The translations under genes and the position numbers were made by a program. The notes under the pieces were generated by a model that made no database searches, was not told the DNA's origin, and saw nothing but the letters and a program-made list of their open reading frames with translations. Source: Cladopsammia gracilis (taxonomy: Eukaryota > Cnidaria > Anthozoa > Scleractinia > Dendrophylliidae). From it: a stretch of DNA of 64,000 bases. The DNA is taken from assembly GCA_022457155.1 (NCBI GenBank), contig JAJGOT010000340.1, forward strand, positions 429,501-493,500, given 5' to 3'. This document shows, one piece after another, positions 43,017 through 53,745 of the stretch; positions within the stretch are counted from its first letter, which is position 1, and every line of letters begins with the position of its first letter.

Positions 43017-43533
43017 CAGAGGCGGCGGAGCGTTTTAAAACGTGGGCTTATCGTTTACCAAGCCAAGAACATACCCCTACTCAAATTTTCGTCCTTTTCG
43101 TAGTTCGTTGGCAGAAGCAAACCTCTTTGCAATCTTGACAATGTCCAGTGTGTCCGTAGTCGATTTGTGACAATGCATTAGCAGGCAGTTGTTCAGACGA
43201 TCCTGCTTCATGGAGCATCTTAGATAGTTCTTAAGTCGTCGGAGGGCAAAAAATGTACGTTCTGAAGTCGCCGATGCCACAGGTAATGTCAAATACAGCC
43301 TTAACAGTTTGTGGACCTCTCCAAGTAGCGTTTTGGAGACAGCATTTTTGTTGAAAGCTTCGCGCACGATTCTTATATTTGTAATCTGACGTACTTCGGG
43401 TAGCGTTGTAACGATATTTTAGGCACCAAAACGTGGGAGGGCTGTGCCCCCCCCCCAAATTTTCGTTTGGGGGGGGGGAGCTACAGCCCCCCCCCCCCCC
43501 CCGCCCCAAGCCACCACTGCTCCGCCGCCTATG
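43017..43533 (-). mobile_element. hAT-like 517-bp element, 5-bp duplication
   Basis: Ends CAGAGGCGGCGGAGC and GCTCCGCCGCCTATG, flanked by TTTCT on both sides (43012-43016 and 43534-43538). It carries a transposase C-terminal fragment on the minus strand and long G and C runs near 43449-43502. Confidence 0.8.
43077..43415 (-). pseudogene. hAT transposase dimerisation-domain fragment
   Basis: A minus-strand open frame with the hATC signature: EVHKLLRLYLTLPVASATSE, RTFFALRRLKNYLRCSM and RLNNCLLMHCHK, as in ZMYM1-type hAT proteins. Only the last 110 or so residues remain; a stop lies directly upstream and G/C runs follow. There is no proper start Met. Dead fragment. Confidence 0.85.
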
Positions 43534-43603
43534 TTTCTAGTCCGACAAATGGTCTAGGAACGGCAAACGCGTGGCTGAGCTCGCCCAGTAGGGCCCATAG
43601 TCA

Positions 43604-43897
43604 TCATCTCAAGAGTCGAAATTCTGGTGTAAACTTTAGCAGACTCGTCACACTCACCATCAGTTCACTATCATTGTCGTCCTCATCTTCGTTCTCTTCG
43701 TCTACATTTCCACTTTCTGTGACCGCTTCGTCCATGCCAAGCAAACTGCCCAGGAACTCCTTGGCATCGCTAGTGAGTGCTAGGTGTTTTTGCTCAAGAA
43801 AGCAAAAGCCCCATTTTCTTTCTCTCTTCCCTAACTTGGAAATGATTTCCTGTTTCAGGTCGGTCTTGTCGCATATACGCCTTGATGGAAAGGGAAT
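43604..43897 (-). pseudogene. Coding-like fragment with acidic tail, unknown
   Basis: 97 open codons on the minus strand, starting after a stop. They include EIISKLGKRERKWGFCFLEQ, DAKEFLGSLLGMDEA and an acidic run (ENEDEDDNDSE). The residue mix looks like true protein, unlike nearby frames. The GTGAGTGTG after DSELM could be a donor. It may belong with the decayed gene on the other strand at 44126. Function not recognised. Confidence 0.4.
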
Positions 43898-44125
43898 TTA
43901 TATTTTGTATAGGTTTGTTCATAAGTTGTGAGCGTGTTTGTATGGAGAAGCATGTTTACTACCTATTATCATCTTATGTATCCAGTGTGAATCTAACATG
44001 ACTAACATACATGAAGATCTTTGATCTCAAATGTATACTCAAAGGATATTTGCTATATAGTGGGTTCATCAGTGCAAAATGTGGAATGGAACACTTTATT
44101 TGTCCAGAATACATGACTACATTCT

Positions 44126-44830
44126 TTGTTTCCTGGAGGTTTAATGGGCGGTGAACCAGGTGCTGTTCGAGATTTAAGTAAGGAGTTTATTGTGGACGAA
44201 ATTTTGGTTGAAAAGTTCCTTAAACATCTCCAGGACTTGGTGTTGAGAGGAAAGAAGAGAGAAGGATCTAGAATAGAGCTTCAACGCGAAGAAAAGAAAA
44301 AGAAGTATGAAGATTACAGTTGGCAATTTTTGTACAGGGAGCTAAGAAAATTAAAGGTTGCCACCCTTGAGTTATACCTGGACAAACGCGGTATACATTG
44401 CCAAAAGGGCATGCGTGAACAGTCAAGATTGACGTCGTTGCAGCACACATCGCCAGATCGTTAATAGGGGCAAATGCTTTGGACGAAGGTGACGAAACAG
44501 ATGAGACAAACGAGGAGTATGACGATGGAGATGATGACGATGTTGTGTTAGAGGAGATTGGTGATGACAGTGAAGAAGCAAGATGAATTATCTGATAATG
44601 AAGATGACGGCATTGCATTTGTCGATGATGGAGGAAATAAAGCGGGCGATGATGGCGATGCAATGATAGTGAAAATGGCTACGATAAAACGAACGATAAT
44701 TGTGACGAGGACACAGTTGATATTAGTGACGTCTTATGTGCTACTAGATCTGGTAGAACGTGTAGGACTTGGAAGGGGATAGAGTGCTGTAGTTTGCCGG
44801 TTGTCATGTTAAAAACAATGAAACCTCTAA
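44126..44830 (+). pseudogene. Decayed transposon-associated gene with SAP-like motif
   Basis: The first frame reads VDEILVEKFLKHLQDL, a basic stretch, then YEDYSWQFLY and LRKLKVATLELYLDKRGI, which looks like a SAP-type helix-turn-helix, as in multi-copy cnidarian transposon-linked proteins (from memory). After GMREQ the frame shifts to KIDVVAAHIARSLIGANALD and an acidic segment, then shifts again, ending near DVLCATRSGRTCRTWKG. At least two or three frameshifts. It lies in the intron between exons of the membrane-protein gene if that model holds. Confidence 0.55.
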
Positions 44831-45089
44831 CGTTTAAGCTAATTTCTCACCGACGCCAATGATTGACAGCTAAAAAGCCAGAACTCAATATAAGAGAGAG
44901 ACAACCTTATGTGTGAATGGGTTTATGGTTTACATTTGTTGCACAGCTTGATGATAAATCTCTCCATTAAGTTAAAATGGCTTTAAAAACAACATTTGAC
45001 ATTCTGTTAAATGTACATAAATCTGTTATTTACCAGTAATTGTCTTATTTTTGTCTTTATCCGATGGGGAGGGTCAGGTCACGAAAGTA

Positions 45090-45365
45090 AATTACCAATT
45101 GCTTTGGTTTAACATTGCCACGCTTTGTGATTGGCTAAAAAATCTCGTGCCACTTTCTCAACCAATCGGAGGGAAAACCAAAACCAATCGTGACTTACTC
45201 GCCCGCGTTTTCATGCTCTTGGCGCCTGCTCCAGGTATTTGCTTCGAGTCCTGATTGGTTCATCGGATCGTCTGTGTCAAGAGAAAATGTCTGTGCTTGT
45301 GTGATTGGCCAGAGTGATTACTTGATTTTGGGTTTACGACACTCAATTAAAAACGCGCTAAGTGG
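45090..45365 (+). repeat. Repeat family C, copy 2
   Basis: Uninterrupted copy of the repeat at 18640: TTGCTTTGGTTT, GTGATTGGCTAAAAAATCT, TTCGAGTCCTGATTGGTTC, GATTGGCCAGAG and TACGACACTCAATT. It gives the empty site for the MITE at 18859. Confidence 0.85.
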
Positions 45366-45835
45366 CTATTTGACCTTGAGATCCAACAATGCTCCAAATT
45401 AGCTCTATTTTGGTATACAGACCATGACTGGTTGTCATGTAAGAGACTTCTGTTAAGAAAAGGCTGGAATCAAAAGAATTGACTTATTACCTTTCCTCAT
45501 GGCTTAATCAGTAATTCCTTTTGTTTCAGATCAAACGGAGAACATAGAAAGTCAGTAATTCATAGCACGAGTTTAATAGTTCATTTTTTAGGGGAAAACA
45601 ATAAACTTCAAATCCGACATTGAAGCCTTTTGCACAGATATTGGAATGAGGATTTAACTTTTTTATTTCTTTCTGGCAGTCTATATGCCGAAATATAGCT
45701 AATCTGCAGCAAGAGAAAATGATCTAAAATATATTCTCTTGTCTGGAATTATTAGAATTGCAAGGCCACATTAGTATACTTAGTATCCTTTGCCACCAAG
45801 CCTTCTCACTGATCTTAATGTTTGCTCTTTTCCAG

Positions 45836-48800
45836 TCCTCGTGTAACAACTCCCTTTCAAACAGACTGTGCGCCGAGGAGAAAAATGCGTGCAAATGTGT
45901 GGTAAACAACAGTCTCGCCTGCGGTAGTCTGGACCAGCAGACTTTTGTCGACCTAACGGGGGCATCAAATGAAAATGCATTGCAATGGACCTGCTGTTTT
46001 TGTTCACGTGATGACAGCTACTGCTGCAATAAGTGCACTAGTAACGCAGGTTTGTTTATGAAAATTGCTATTAATTAATGATATTGTATAGAGTTTTGTA
46101 AAATTCATTAATAATTCATAAGGGTACTAACAAATAGAAATGAGCCATTCCAATCACATGATTACCCTGTATGGTTGTATCTAATTTGCATTCCAGATAC
46201 AACTCACGAGTGGTTGTATCTAATTTACATGTGAATGTGAATTTCACAAGTTGTTTACTACATTCACGTCCGTGTTGTATCGGCACTATACATTCACTCG
46301 GCTGCGCCTCGTGATTGTATAGGTCGATACAACACTCCCGCTCATGTAGTAAACATTACTTTTCACACACTTGACCGGCGGCCATATTGGAGTGCTAAAA
46401 CAATAGGAAATGTTTCAATAAGAATAAAGCTAAAGTCCCATAGGATTCGTTTAGGACACCAATATGGCCAGATACCACTCAGCTCTTTACAACTTCTAAT
46501 TTCATTGGACCTGGGTATCACGCAGCTCTGTTATTTTAATTTCAGGGCTAGGGTCCATTGTTGTGTTGTTTGTTCTAATTGTTTTCTCAGCAAATCAGAG
46601 AAGACCTTGTGAGAGCTTGCGTACTGCACAATATGGCCGCCATTCATCGTTTTGGTACACACCAATATGGCCGCCGTGACGTCACGTGCAAACGCTCTAT
46701 ATGAAAATAAATACATATGAACTGCGGTAGAAAGAATTAAAGGGAATGTGATAATCGCACTGCAGCAACTGAAGGAGTTGCTTTATTCATTGTGAGATTC
46801 TAATTGCTACTTCTTTAGTTGCTGTATTATTGTGATAATCACATTCTCTGAAAAATGCTGTAGTAGTATAGGGCGGTGGTATAGGCAAGTGCCAATTGGC
46901 TCGTGGTATATCAAACGTAAAGGAACGAGATATAGACAGTGGTATGTGGGCAATAACAAGAAAAGTTTTTTTCTACAATTTCACTTAAGCTAACCCTCTC
47001 CCGGGTTAAGTAATTTTGATGTATCACGGCGGGGGTGGGGGAGGGAGTGGCTGGGGGCTTATTAGTTGGCGATTGAGAGAGGAGGGGTTAGGCGAATAAC
47101 AGTCACTGCTTGCAAGTATATAAAGCAAGATAACTTTGGTTTGAAAGGACATGAAAGTCATTGAATTTCCTACTCATTTTCTGGCACGAGCATTTACGAA
47201 ACTAAAGGGACTGCAATTTCAGCCATTCCAGTTTTAAACTGTTAATTTTGGCAGCAACGAGCATATAAAAATTTCATAGGGTGATCTTTATTAAATATCA
47301 TTTTACCACAGGTAGCCCAAGCTCACGTCACGAGAAAGCGAAGGTTAATTATAAGCGGTGTGTGAGACGGGACGTGACCGTTCGATGAAAGCGGTATTGG
47401 GTTACAACGGCGGCCGTTTTAAAAATTTGAGCGCTTTGTAAGACTTTTGTATGGGGAAAAAATAACGTAGATTTCGAACGCTTAAAAAAGCGAAATTTTG
47501 CGCATGCGTAAGGTACTGGCCAGACCGCGGGGTAGGTGTCCGAGTGTGTCACTTGCTTTTTTCGAAATTTTGGTGTCAATTCAATAAAGTGACTCTATTC
47601 AACTCACCTCTGGTGTATTCTTTTGTTCTTTGGGGTATTTCAAGCCGTTTTGGGTTGTTTTGTCACCACTGTTATATAAACCGTCTCACACACCGCTAAT
47701 AATTAACCTTCGCTTTCTCGTGACGCGAACTTGAGCTGCCTGTGATTTTACGTGATTTTTCTTTTCTTCGCAGCACCATCAGAAATTATAGCGACAACGA
47801 GATACTACAGAGTAATACTGCTGTTTGTTCTGGAATGCGATCAGTTTTCAGACAATGAACAACAACTAAAAACCTCTCTTAAGCAAGGAATAGCCAGCCT
47901 AATAAGCATTCCATTGGCGCTTGTCACAGTAAAAGACACCACTTGCACGACCGGTAAACAGCCGTACTGCGGGGTGGACGTGGAGGATATCAGTGCTCAT
48001 CATCGCGCTAAACGCTTAGTGGGGGGCAGAATGAAAGGGAAAAGCAATTCGAAGAACCAAAATAACGCATTCAACACCAACCGCAGACCTACTGCTCTGA
48101 CGTGCAATGGCTTGTCTGCAAACATAACAGTGTCTGGAGAAAACCTGACTGTACTTGAGATGTCATTGGATTTACTTCAACATCTTCTGTCCAACAACTC
48201 TCTACTAATTCCACTATGGGATGGAAGGAAAATTTTCCCTTCATTCATGTTATCCGCCGTTGATGGAACATCATATAGTCTTCACAAGGCGCCCGCGACC
48301 GAACTCCCACCCCCGCCCCCCACAGATGGCTTGCCACCTATTGAACTCGATTTAACACCCTTGTACTATACTTTGGGCAGCATTTTAGGGTTGATCTCCT
48401 TGTGTGTCCTGTGGACGTTTTTAAAACATTCCTGGCTTCTTTACAAAAGGAAGTTCACTACAATCAATAGTGACCGCGTAGATCACAGGAAAGCTCTACA
48501 GCTTCAGAGAATTAGGGAGGCGATGGAAGAAAATGACTGTAAATCACAAGGTGAGTGCATACATATTACAAAGTGATGTCTTTACCGGAGTTAATTCACT
48601 GTTTAGGTAGTTTACTACTTAGTATTGTCATGTAGCTTTTTTAATCTCGTACCCAAATTTCCCATGATAAGGCGAAAGGGAGTACAAGCTCGAGTCGAGT
48701 GCATGAGAACTGGGTACGACATTACAGCTGTTTATATCTAAACAATGCGTGACAAACACAAAGAATATCTGGATAGGAGGCAAATTATCATGTGGTGTTT

Positions 48801-51800
48801 TTGAACTTACTCCATTCAGAATTGCGACCGACTTTTAAATTAAATCATCGCATCCTGTCGTAAAGCATGAAAAGCATACCTCATACATAGGGGTAAAACT
48901 GTGACAGCAGACGGCATAAAGCGATGGAATCTGGACGGCATAAAAGTTGATCAACCCTTTCACTCCCAGAGTCAATTATGGAGACATGTAATGTTCTTTT
49001 AACTTTTGAGTTTGTTGACGAAATCCTATGGTGTGACCATTCAAATGAAACATCTTTGGCAGTACTTTTGCATGGTACCATTTGTTCTAACTTTTGAGTC
49101 TGTTCACAAAATCCTATGGTGTGACCATTCAAATGAAACCTCTTTGGCAGTACTTTTGCATCGTACCATTTGTTCTAACTTTTGAGTCTGTTGACGAAAT
49201 CTTATGGTGTGACCGTTCAAATGAAACCTCTTCGGCAGTACTTTTGCATGGTACCATTTGTTCTAACTTTTGAGTCTGTGAATGAAATCCTATGGTGTGA
49301 CCATTCAAATGAAACCTCTTCGGCAGTACTTTTGCATGGTACCATTTGTTCTAACTTTTGAGTCTGTTGACGAAATCTTATGGTGTGACCATTCAAATGA
49401 AACATCTTTGGCAGTACTTTTTTCAATATTTGCAAAATGAAATTTGGGGTGCTTCTTGAATTTTGCTGTTTGGCACTCATGGTAGTTGAAGGGTTTATAC
49501 AGTAACACACTCGGTAGGCAATCAGAACAAGGACAGCCTATCATTTATTTTATACTTCATTGTTTTAAGCCTGGTTTTAAGTGCAACCGCAAGCAAAAGC
49601 GCTAGCATAAGAAATTCGCGTCAAATGAAAACAAACATTAACTGACGCTACTTGGCAAGATCAGTTGGAACAGCACCGACTTGCCAAGCGGGAGGTCTGT
49701 GCTTCAACCACGGTCCCTCTCAGCTGGCTGTGTTCAACATCTTGTCTCAGTTGAGATGATCGCATCATTGAATGGTGACGTTAACTTTGACTTCTTCGCC
49801 TCATACTGAAGCTAGCAGGGGACGTTAAAAAGACCCCACATTACTATTGCTCACACGCGGTTTTCAAGTTACACTGAAAAAGGGTTAAAACCGGAAACGT
49901 TTGTATATTTAAGCATTTATGTTATGTTATGTTACTGTTCGAAAAGGACCGGTAACATTTTCCTTTCATGGGTTGGGTGGGTACGGGTATATGGCAAATG
50001 TGCCATATAAATATATAATCATTATTATTTACTTACTTATTCCCTTCAACTCCCAGTGGAGCATAGGTTCTCGGAAATAGTACGCCATCGCACTCTGTTC
50101 TGGGCTAGCATAATAACTAACACGAGATAGGTTACTGAATTTCCTCGACTTATGTGTCTTCTTTAGAAATCTGTTCCTTGTATTTGTCTCCTTTTAAATT
50201 TCTTTTATCATGCGTACACGTATACATACTGTAGTGGCTTCAGTACAATTGGTTCTTATCTAAATTTCTGTTTACCTTTGTCTTTCCCTTCTTCCAGTAA
50301 ACCGCAATACATATGCTTGCGCTGATAGTGAAACCAGGCTCCATTGACTCGCTACGTACAGTGTACCATGTGACGATATAACGACCCCCTTTATAACGAA
50401 GACCCCGATATAACAAACGATATTCCGTTCAGCCCAGTTATAGTTGAATGTATGGAAAATAACCCCGATATGACCAATTCCCGTTTTAACGAACACATCT
50501 CCCCAGCCCTTTGCACTTCGTTATATTGGGGTTCCACTGTATACAGCTATTTCAATTAACGTTGTCGGATGAAAAAGGCGAAAAGCCAAGACCGCAAGGT
50601 AGTATGGGAATTTCATACAAGGGCTATTAACCCTAACCCACACTACCTTGCGGTCTTGGCTTTAAGCTTTCATCCGACGTTAATTGAAATAGCTGTATAA
50701 ATTTGTATGCATGCTAACACGTTATTTTAATGTTTCTTCCTGTCAGACAACGGGTGCGCTTTCGTGACTGCTTCCAGCAGCTTTACTCGAGATGACAACG
50801 AGACTATGCCACAGCAATACAACTGGTCGTCACCGAGATCGCTAGTGCCCGCGTACAAGCCAACAGAACTACATAACCGGCGGACTCCGCCGAAACTCAT
50901 TGTCGATGATGAGGAGTCCGACATTGACAAACACAGTATCGACAGCGCAAGCATGGTAAATATGGAAGAAGATGACAATTTGAGCGACATTTTGAACAGT
51001 GATGACGAGTGCGTGTTGAGATCTTCTTGTAGAAATTCACACTTTCCTCAAGGAATAGGAAATAATGGATTTATAAACGATGATACTACCCCTTCCATGG
51101 AAAAATCCAACAAAACCGTACCAACAAAGTACAGTGGCAAAAATGGATCCAAGCCCAACGCACCAAAGCTTGTTAATGCAAAGCTTCCTGTTAACAGCAG
51201 TGAAGAGCGCAAAGGATCCATTATTTCCTCTGATTTAAGCTCAAATGCGGAAGAGAACACAGCCTTCCTGCCGTTGAAAAAAGATAAAAAGAACGAAAAG
51301 CAAGACACTGAGAAGCAAAAGAAAAGCAAAAAAATGTTGTCGCCCTCGAATACCGAGAGAAACGTTCGAAGATCATCCATATCACCATTAAATGAAGAGG
51401 GAAGTACACGAAAACAGTCAGCGACAGAAATTAAGATGACAAAGAAATCGTTGACTTTGCAGGATGCCCAAGATGGAGGAAGGCGAAAATCCATGATAAC
51501 AGATCACGAGGTGAAGATTGTCACCCCTAAAGATAAGTATATGAAAGGGGAAAAGAAAACAAAGGCATTTCCGTTTGAAGAAAATGAAACAAAAGCAGAC
51601 ATTGAAGACGGAGAAAACGCAAACAAGAGCAAGACTAAAATCAAAGAGCGATTAATTTCACCAGTGAGCGGACGAAGAAAGTCAATGATTTCTGGTAATG
51701 AAGACATGAAAAGCACTGGCAAGAAGGAAGTAACAGTAAATGACAGATTAACCGCATCAGTAAGCACGGGACGCAGAAAGTCAGTTATTGTTGATGGAGA

Positions 51801-52635
51801 AGACGTCAAAAGCTCTGGCAGGAAAGAAACAAAAATGAATGATATATTAAGCACACCTATCAGTGCACGTAGGAAGTCTTTACTTAATACTGATAGAGAA
51901 GAAGCCGCAAGCTTGGACGGAAACAAACGTAAGGCTAACGAAAGATCGACCGTGTTAGCAACTAACTCGTCGCTAGGCGCGGATGAGGCAGATGCAAAAG
52001 ATTCTGGCAAGAACAGAACAAAGAAAAATGAAAAATCAGCTTTGCCAGAATCCACAGGGAGGGAAAATACCAAACGAAAGAAGAAGAAAAAACTGAAGGC
52101 ACAAAAGGAAACTAAGAGAAAAGTGGATGATTCGGACGACACGTCAGATCAAGAGGTAGGAGTCTCGAATCCTCCGGAAGGCTTCGCCCATTTAAATGTT
52201 ATACCGGCCACTCCGGAGATGCAGCGACGAAAATCCGTTACTCCAGGGGATAAAGAGGCCAAGAAAACGAAGAAAAAACGGAAGGACAAGGAAGCAGCGA
52301 AAAGAAAATCTGAACCGGATTCAGCGCATTCGGATGAAGATGTCGAAGACATGATAAAACAGTTGAATGAAAATTTTGTCACTCCAGAAACCACGCGCAG
52401 AAAGTCCCAAGCTTCCGAAGAAACAGAACGAAAGAAGAAGAAGACGAAAAAACAAAAGAATGGCACATCGACTAGAAGGAAATCAGAAAATGCCGGTACT
52501 ATGCAGTCCGACGGAGAAATAAATGGCGACGTTACTGAAATTACGAGAAATATGAAAGCGGAGTCCTTAACGGTAATACCGGAGAAGAAGCGCAAAAAGT
52601 CCCTAGTAGTGGAAGACATGGAAAGCTCGAACTAG
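45836..52635 (+). CDS. Cys-rich single-pass membrane protein with multi-RRKS tail
   Basis: Three exons with GT/AG borders and matching phase: 45836-46049, 47774-48550 and 50747-52635 (stop 52633-52635). With the candidate 5' exons the product is 995 aa. Exon A has about 11 Cys (ACKC, WTCCFC, YCCNKC). Exon B gives an ectodomain with Asn-glycosylation motifs, a dibasic HHRAKR that could be a furin site, a Pro-rich stalk and one TM helix (about 304-324) followed by KRKF. The tail of about 670 residues is Lys/Glu/Ser-rich and probably disordered. It carries RRKS at Ser615, 679, 712, 744, 863, 920 and 946, plus RRSS, RKQS, KRKS and RKKS, which fit PKA/basophilic-kinase consensus. I do not recognise the family; signalling or scaffold roles are guesses. 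Confidence 0.8.
46360..46705. mobile_element. Relative of the 27221 MITE, interrupted by repeat D
   Basis: CGGCGGCCATATTGG and CCAATATGGCCGCCGTGACG are inverted, as in 27221-27402, and the right end reads GCAAACGCTCTATATG. Repeat D copy 2 (46473-46612: CAGCTCTTTACAACTTCTAA ... TTTTCTCAGCAAATCAGAG) lies inside. The preceding 46165-46330 also contains inverted phrases (GGTTGTATCTAATTT). Confidence 0.65.
46742..47100. other. Intron sequence, no gene recognised
   Basis: An inverted pair, AATGTGATAATCGCA and TGTGATAATCACATT, lies at 46745-46850. G-rich stretch at 47028-47090. No exon seen. Confidence 0.5.
47308..47742. mobile_element. TIR element just before membrane-protein exon B
   Basis: ACAGGTAGCCCAAGCTCACG and, further in, GAGAAAGCGAAGGTTAATTA and GCGGTGTGTGAGACGG are mirrored at the right end, giving TIRs of about 60 bases. 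A second, partial copy lies inverted at about 59260-59700. It ends about 30 bases before the exon B acceptor. Confidence 0.8.
48551..48954. other. Intron sequence, nothing recognised
   Basis: Start of the intron between exons B and C; no features seen before the 88-bp array. Confidence 0.5.
48955..49500 (+). repeat. 88-bp tandem array, five units, inside a TIR element
   Basis: AACTTTTGAG starts units at 49001, 49089, 49177, 49265 and 49353, an exact 88-base period. Units carry GTGTGACCATTCAAATGAAA and TTTTGCATGGTACCATTTGT. The array begins CAACCCTTTCACTCCCAGAG and ends GTTGAAGGGTT, the inverted ends of the element seen in single-unit form at 62063-62275. Confidence 0.9.
49640..50035 (+). repeat. 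tRNA-derived SINE-like sequence
   Basis: GGCAAGATCAGTTGGAACAG resembles an A box, and GTCTGTGCTTCAACC a weak B box at tRNA spacing (about 49652-49708). The following unique-looking body ends in GTATATGGCAAATGTGCCAT. Typical head-plus-body SINE layout; promoter boxes are degraded. Confidence 0.5.
50036..50357. other. Intron sequence, nothing recognised
   Basis: AT-rich, no supported feature. Confidence 0.4.
50358..50539. mobile_element. Short Tigger/pogo-like element
   Basis: ATATAACGACCCC, CCCCGATATAACAAACGA and, at the right, TCGTTATATTGGGGTTCCAC TG-type ends flanked by TA. A similar right end (GGGGTTCCACTGTA) is at about 24103. Non-coding. Confidence 0.65.
50544..50695. mobile_element. 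152-bp MITE, TA duplication
   Basis: CAGCTATTTCAATTAACG and CGTTAATTGAAATAGCTG ends, TA at 50542-50543 and 50696-50697. AGCCAAGACCGCAAGGTAGT is mirrored inside. It ends about 50 bases before the exon C acceptor and abuts the Tigger-like element. Confidence 0.85.
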
Positions 52636-52960
52636 AGCATTCACCGAGTTTGGATGACGGAAAGAGATCAGAATCTCCTCAAAGTGTTGCTCATTTACAA
52701 TGACAAGGAATTTCCCCTAACCCCATAGGATACAAATCACCAATGCTGATCATTAAGACACCTCCAGTCATTGGTACTGAGTGTGGCACTACCATACGTA
52801 TTTTGTACTAGCCTACTCTACAGGCAAATCAATGATGCAAGATGGTTGAAAGAAGACTGGGGGACAATTCGGTTTCCCAAATGGACTGGGACTCAAAAGG
52901 AGCAGAAAGATTGGGAGGGGCCTGGGGAGAAAGAGGGCGCAAAAACCAAAACCTCTTCCA
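52636..52960 (+). other. Presumed 3' UTR of the membrane-protein gene
   Basis: Follows the stop at 52635. No strong AATAAA before the next MITE, where AATAAA occurs at about 53023. Nothing else seen. Confidence 0.4.
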
Positions 52961-53125
52961 ATAGACCAATTCCGATATATTAAAATTCATACTTGGTTCC
53001 GAGGCTTAGGGGAATAAAACAAAAGAAATAAATTATTCATCCCTGAACCTCGATATGATTTATTTTATTTTATTCCCCTAAGCCTCGGAGCCAAGTATGA
53101 ATTTAATATATCGGAATTGGTCTAT
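52961..53125. mobile_element. MITE with 60-base TIRs
   Basis: ATAGACCAATTCCGATATAT and its complement at the ends; CCGAGGCTTAGGGGAATAAA continues the mirrored arms. Short AT-rich loop. Confidence 0.85.
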
Positions 53126-53272
53126 TCGCCACTCCAGAAACTGTGGGGAGACTGAGTAACCAATGTGAGCTACGATTAGCAATCGTAACTGATGCTGGTT
53201 ACCCAAACGATCCCAGAAACCCTAGTGCCGAAAGCTGGTGCACAGTCTCCCCGAAGTTTCTGGAGTGGCGAA
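53125..53272. mobile_element. MITE with TTCGCCACTCCAGAAAC ends
   Basis: TTCGCCACTCCAGAAACTGT at the left and the complement of TTCGCCACTCCAGAAACTTC at the right; GGGGAGACTG and CAGTCTCCCC continue the arms. It directly abuts the preceding MITE. Confidence 0.85.
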
Positions 53273-53519
53273 TTGTGCCTTTGTATTCTATTTCCATGCC
53301 TTCCCCTTTTTGTCAATGTTTTCGAGTGGTTTGCACCGGAGTGTATTATTTTGTTCCATACTGAAGTGAAGGCAGGCCCTTTTTGACATGCCCATTTCTT
53401 GCCAGTCATAAAAGGCGGAAAAAATTCAGACGGACGGGGCAAAAACTCTTTACATGTAAATCCTAACCAGGTGTCAAGAAAACATTTCCCGTTTTGTAAG
53501 TCTCTTGAATTGCGTTAAC
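53273..53519. other. Intergenic, nothing recognised
   Basis: No supported feature. Confidence 0.4.
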
Positions 53520-53745
53520 ACTTTATGATTTCATCCACAGACTCAAAAGTTAGAATAAGCATTATCACAGAAAAGTACTGCTCGGTCACTTTCATTTGAA
53601 TGGTCACACTTTATTTTATCCAGACTTAAAAGTTTGACCCACCCTGTACAGCATAAAAAACAGCACCACAAGAAAGTTATGCTCAGTAACTTTCATTTCA
53701 ATGGTCATCCACAGACTCAAAAGTTAGAAAGAGTTCTACTCTTAG
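53520..53745 (-). repeat. 88-bp-unit element, diverged copy
   Basis: GATTTCATCCACAGACTCAA, CTTTCATTTGAATGGTCACA and a second set of the same phrases mark two degraded units, inverted relative to 48955. Confidence 0.7.

Noticed and set aside
47752..47773. Start of the membrane protein at the Met just before exon B
   Set aside because: The region before 47774 is a pyrimidine-rich acceptor (TTTTCTTCGCAG), and exon A joins in phase, so translation does not start here.
48955..49500. CRISPR-like array (regular 88-bp period)
   Set aside because: Units are tandem with no distinct spacers, and the genome is eukaryotic.
51048..52619. Long minus-strand open frames opposite the RRKS exon (148, 212 and 156 codons)
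   Set aside because: They are antisense shadows: Lys/Glu/Ser codons on the plus strand read as Phe/Ser/Leu on the minus strand. No start, splice or domain support.
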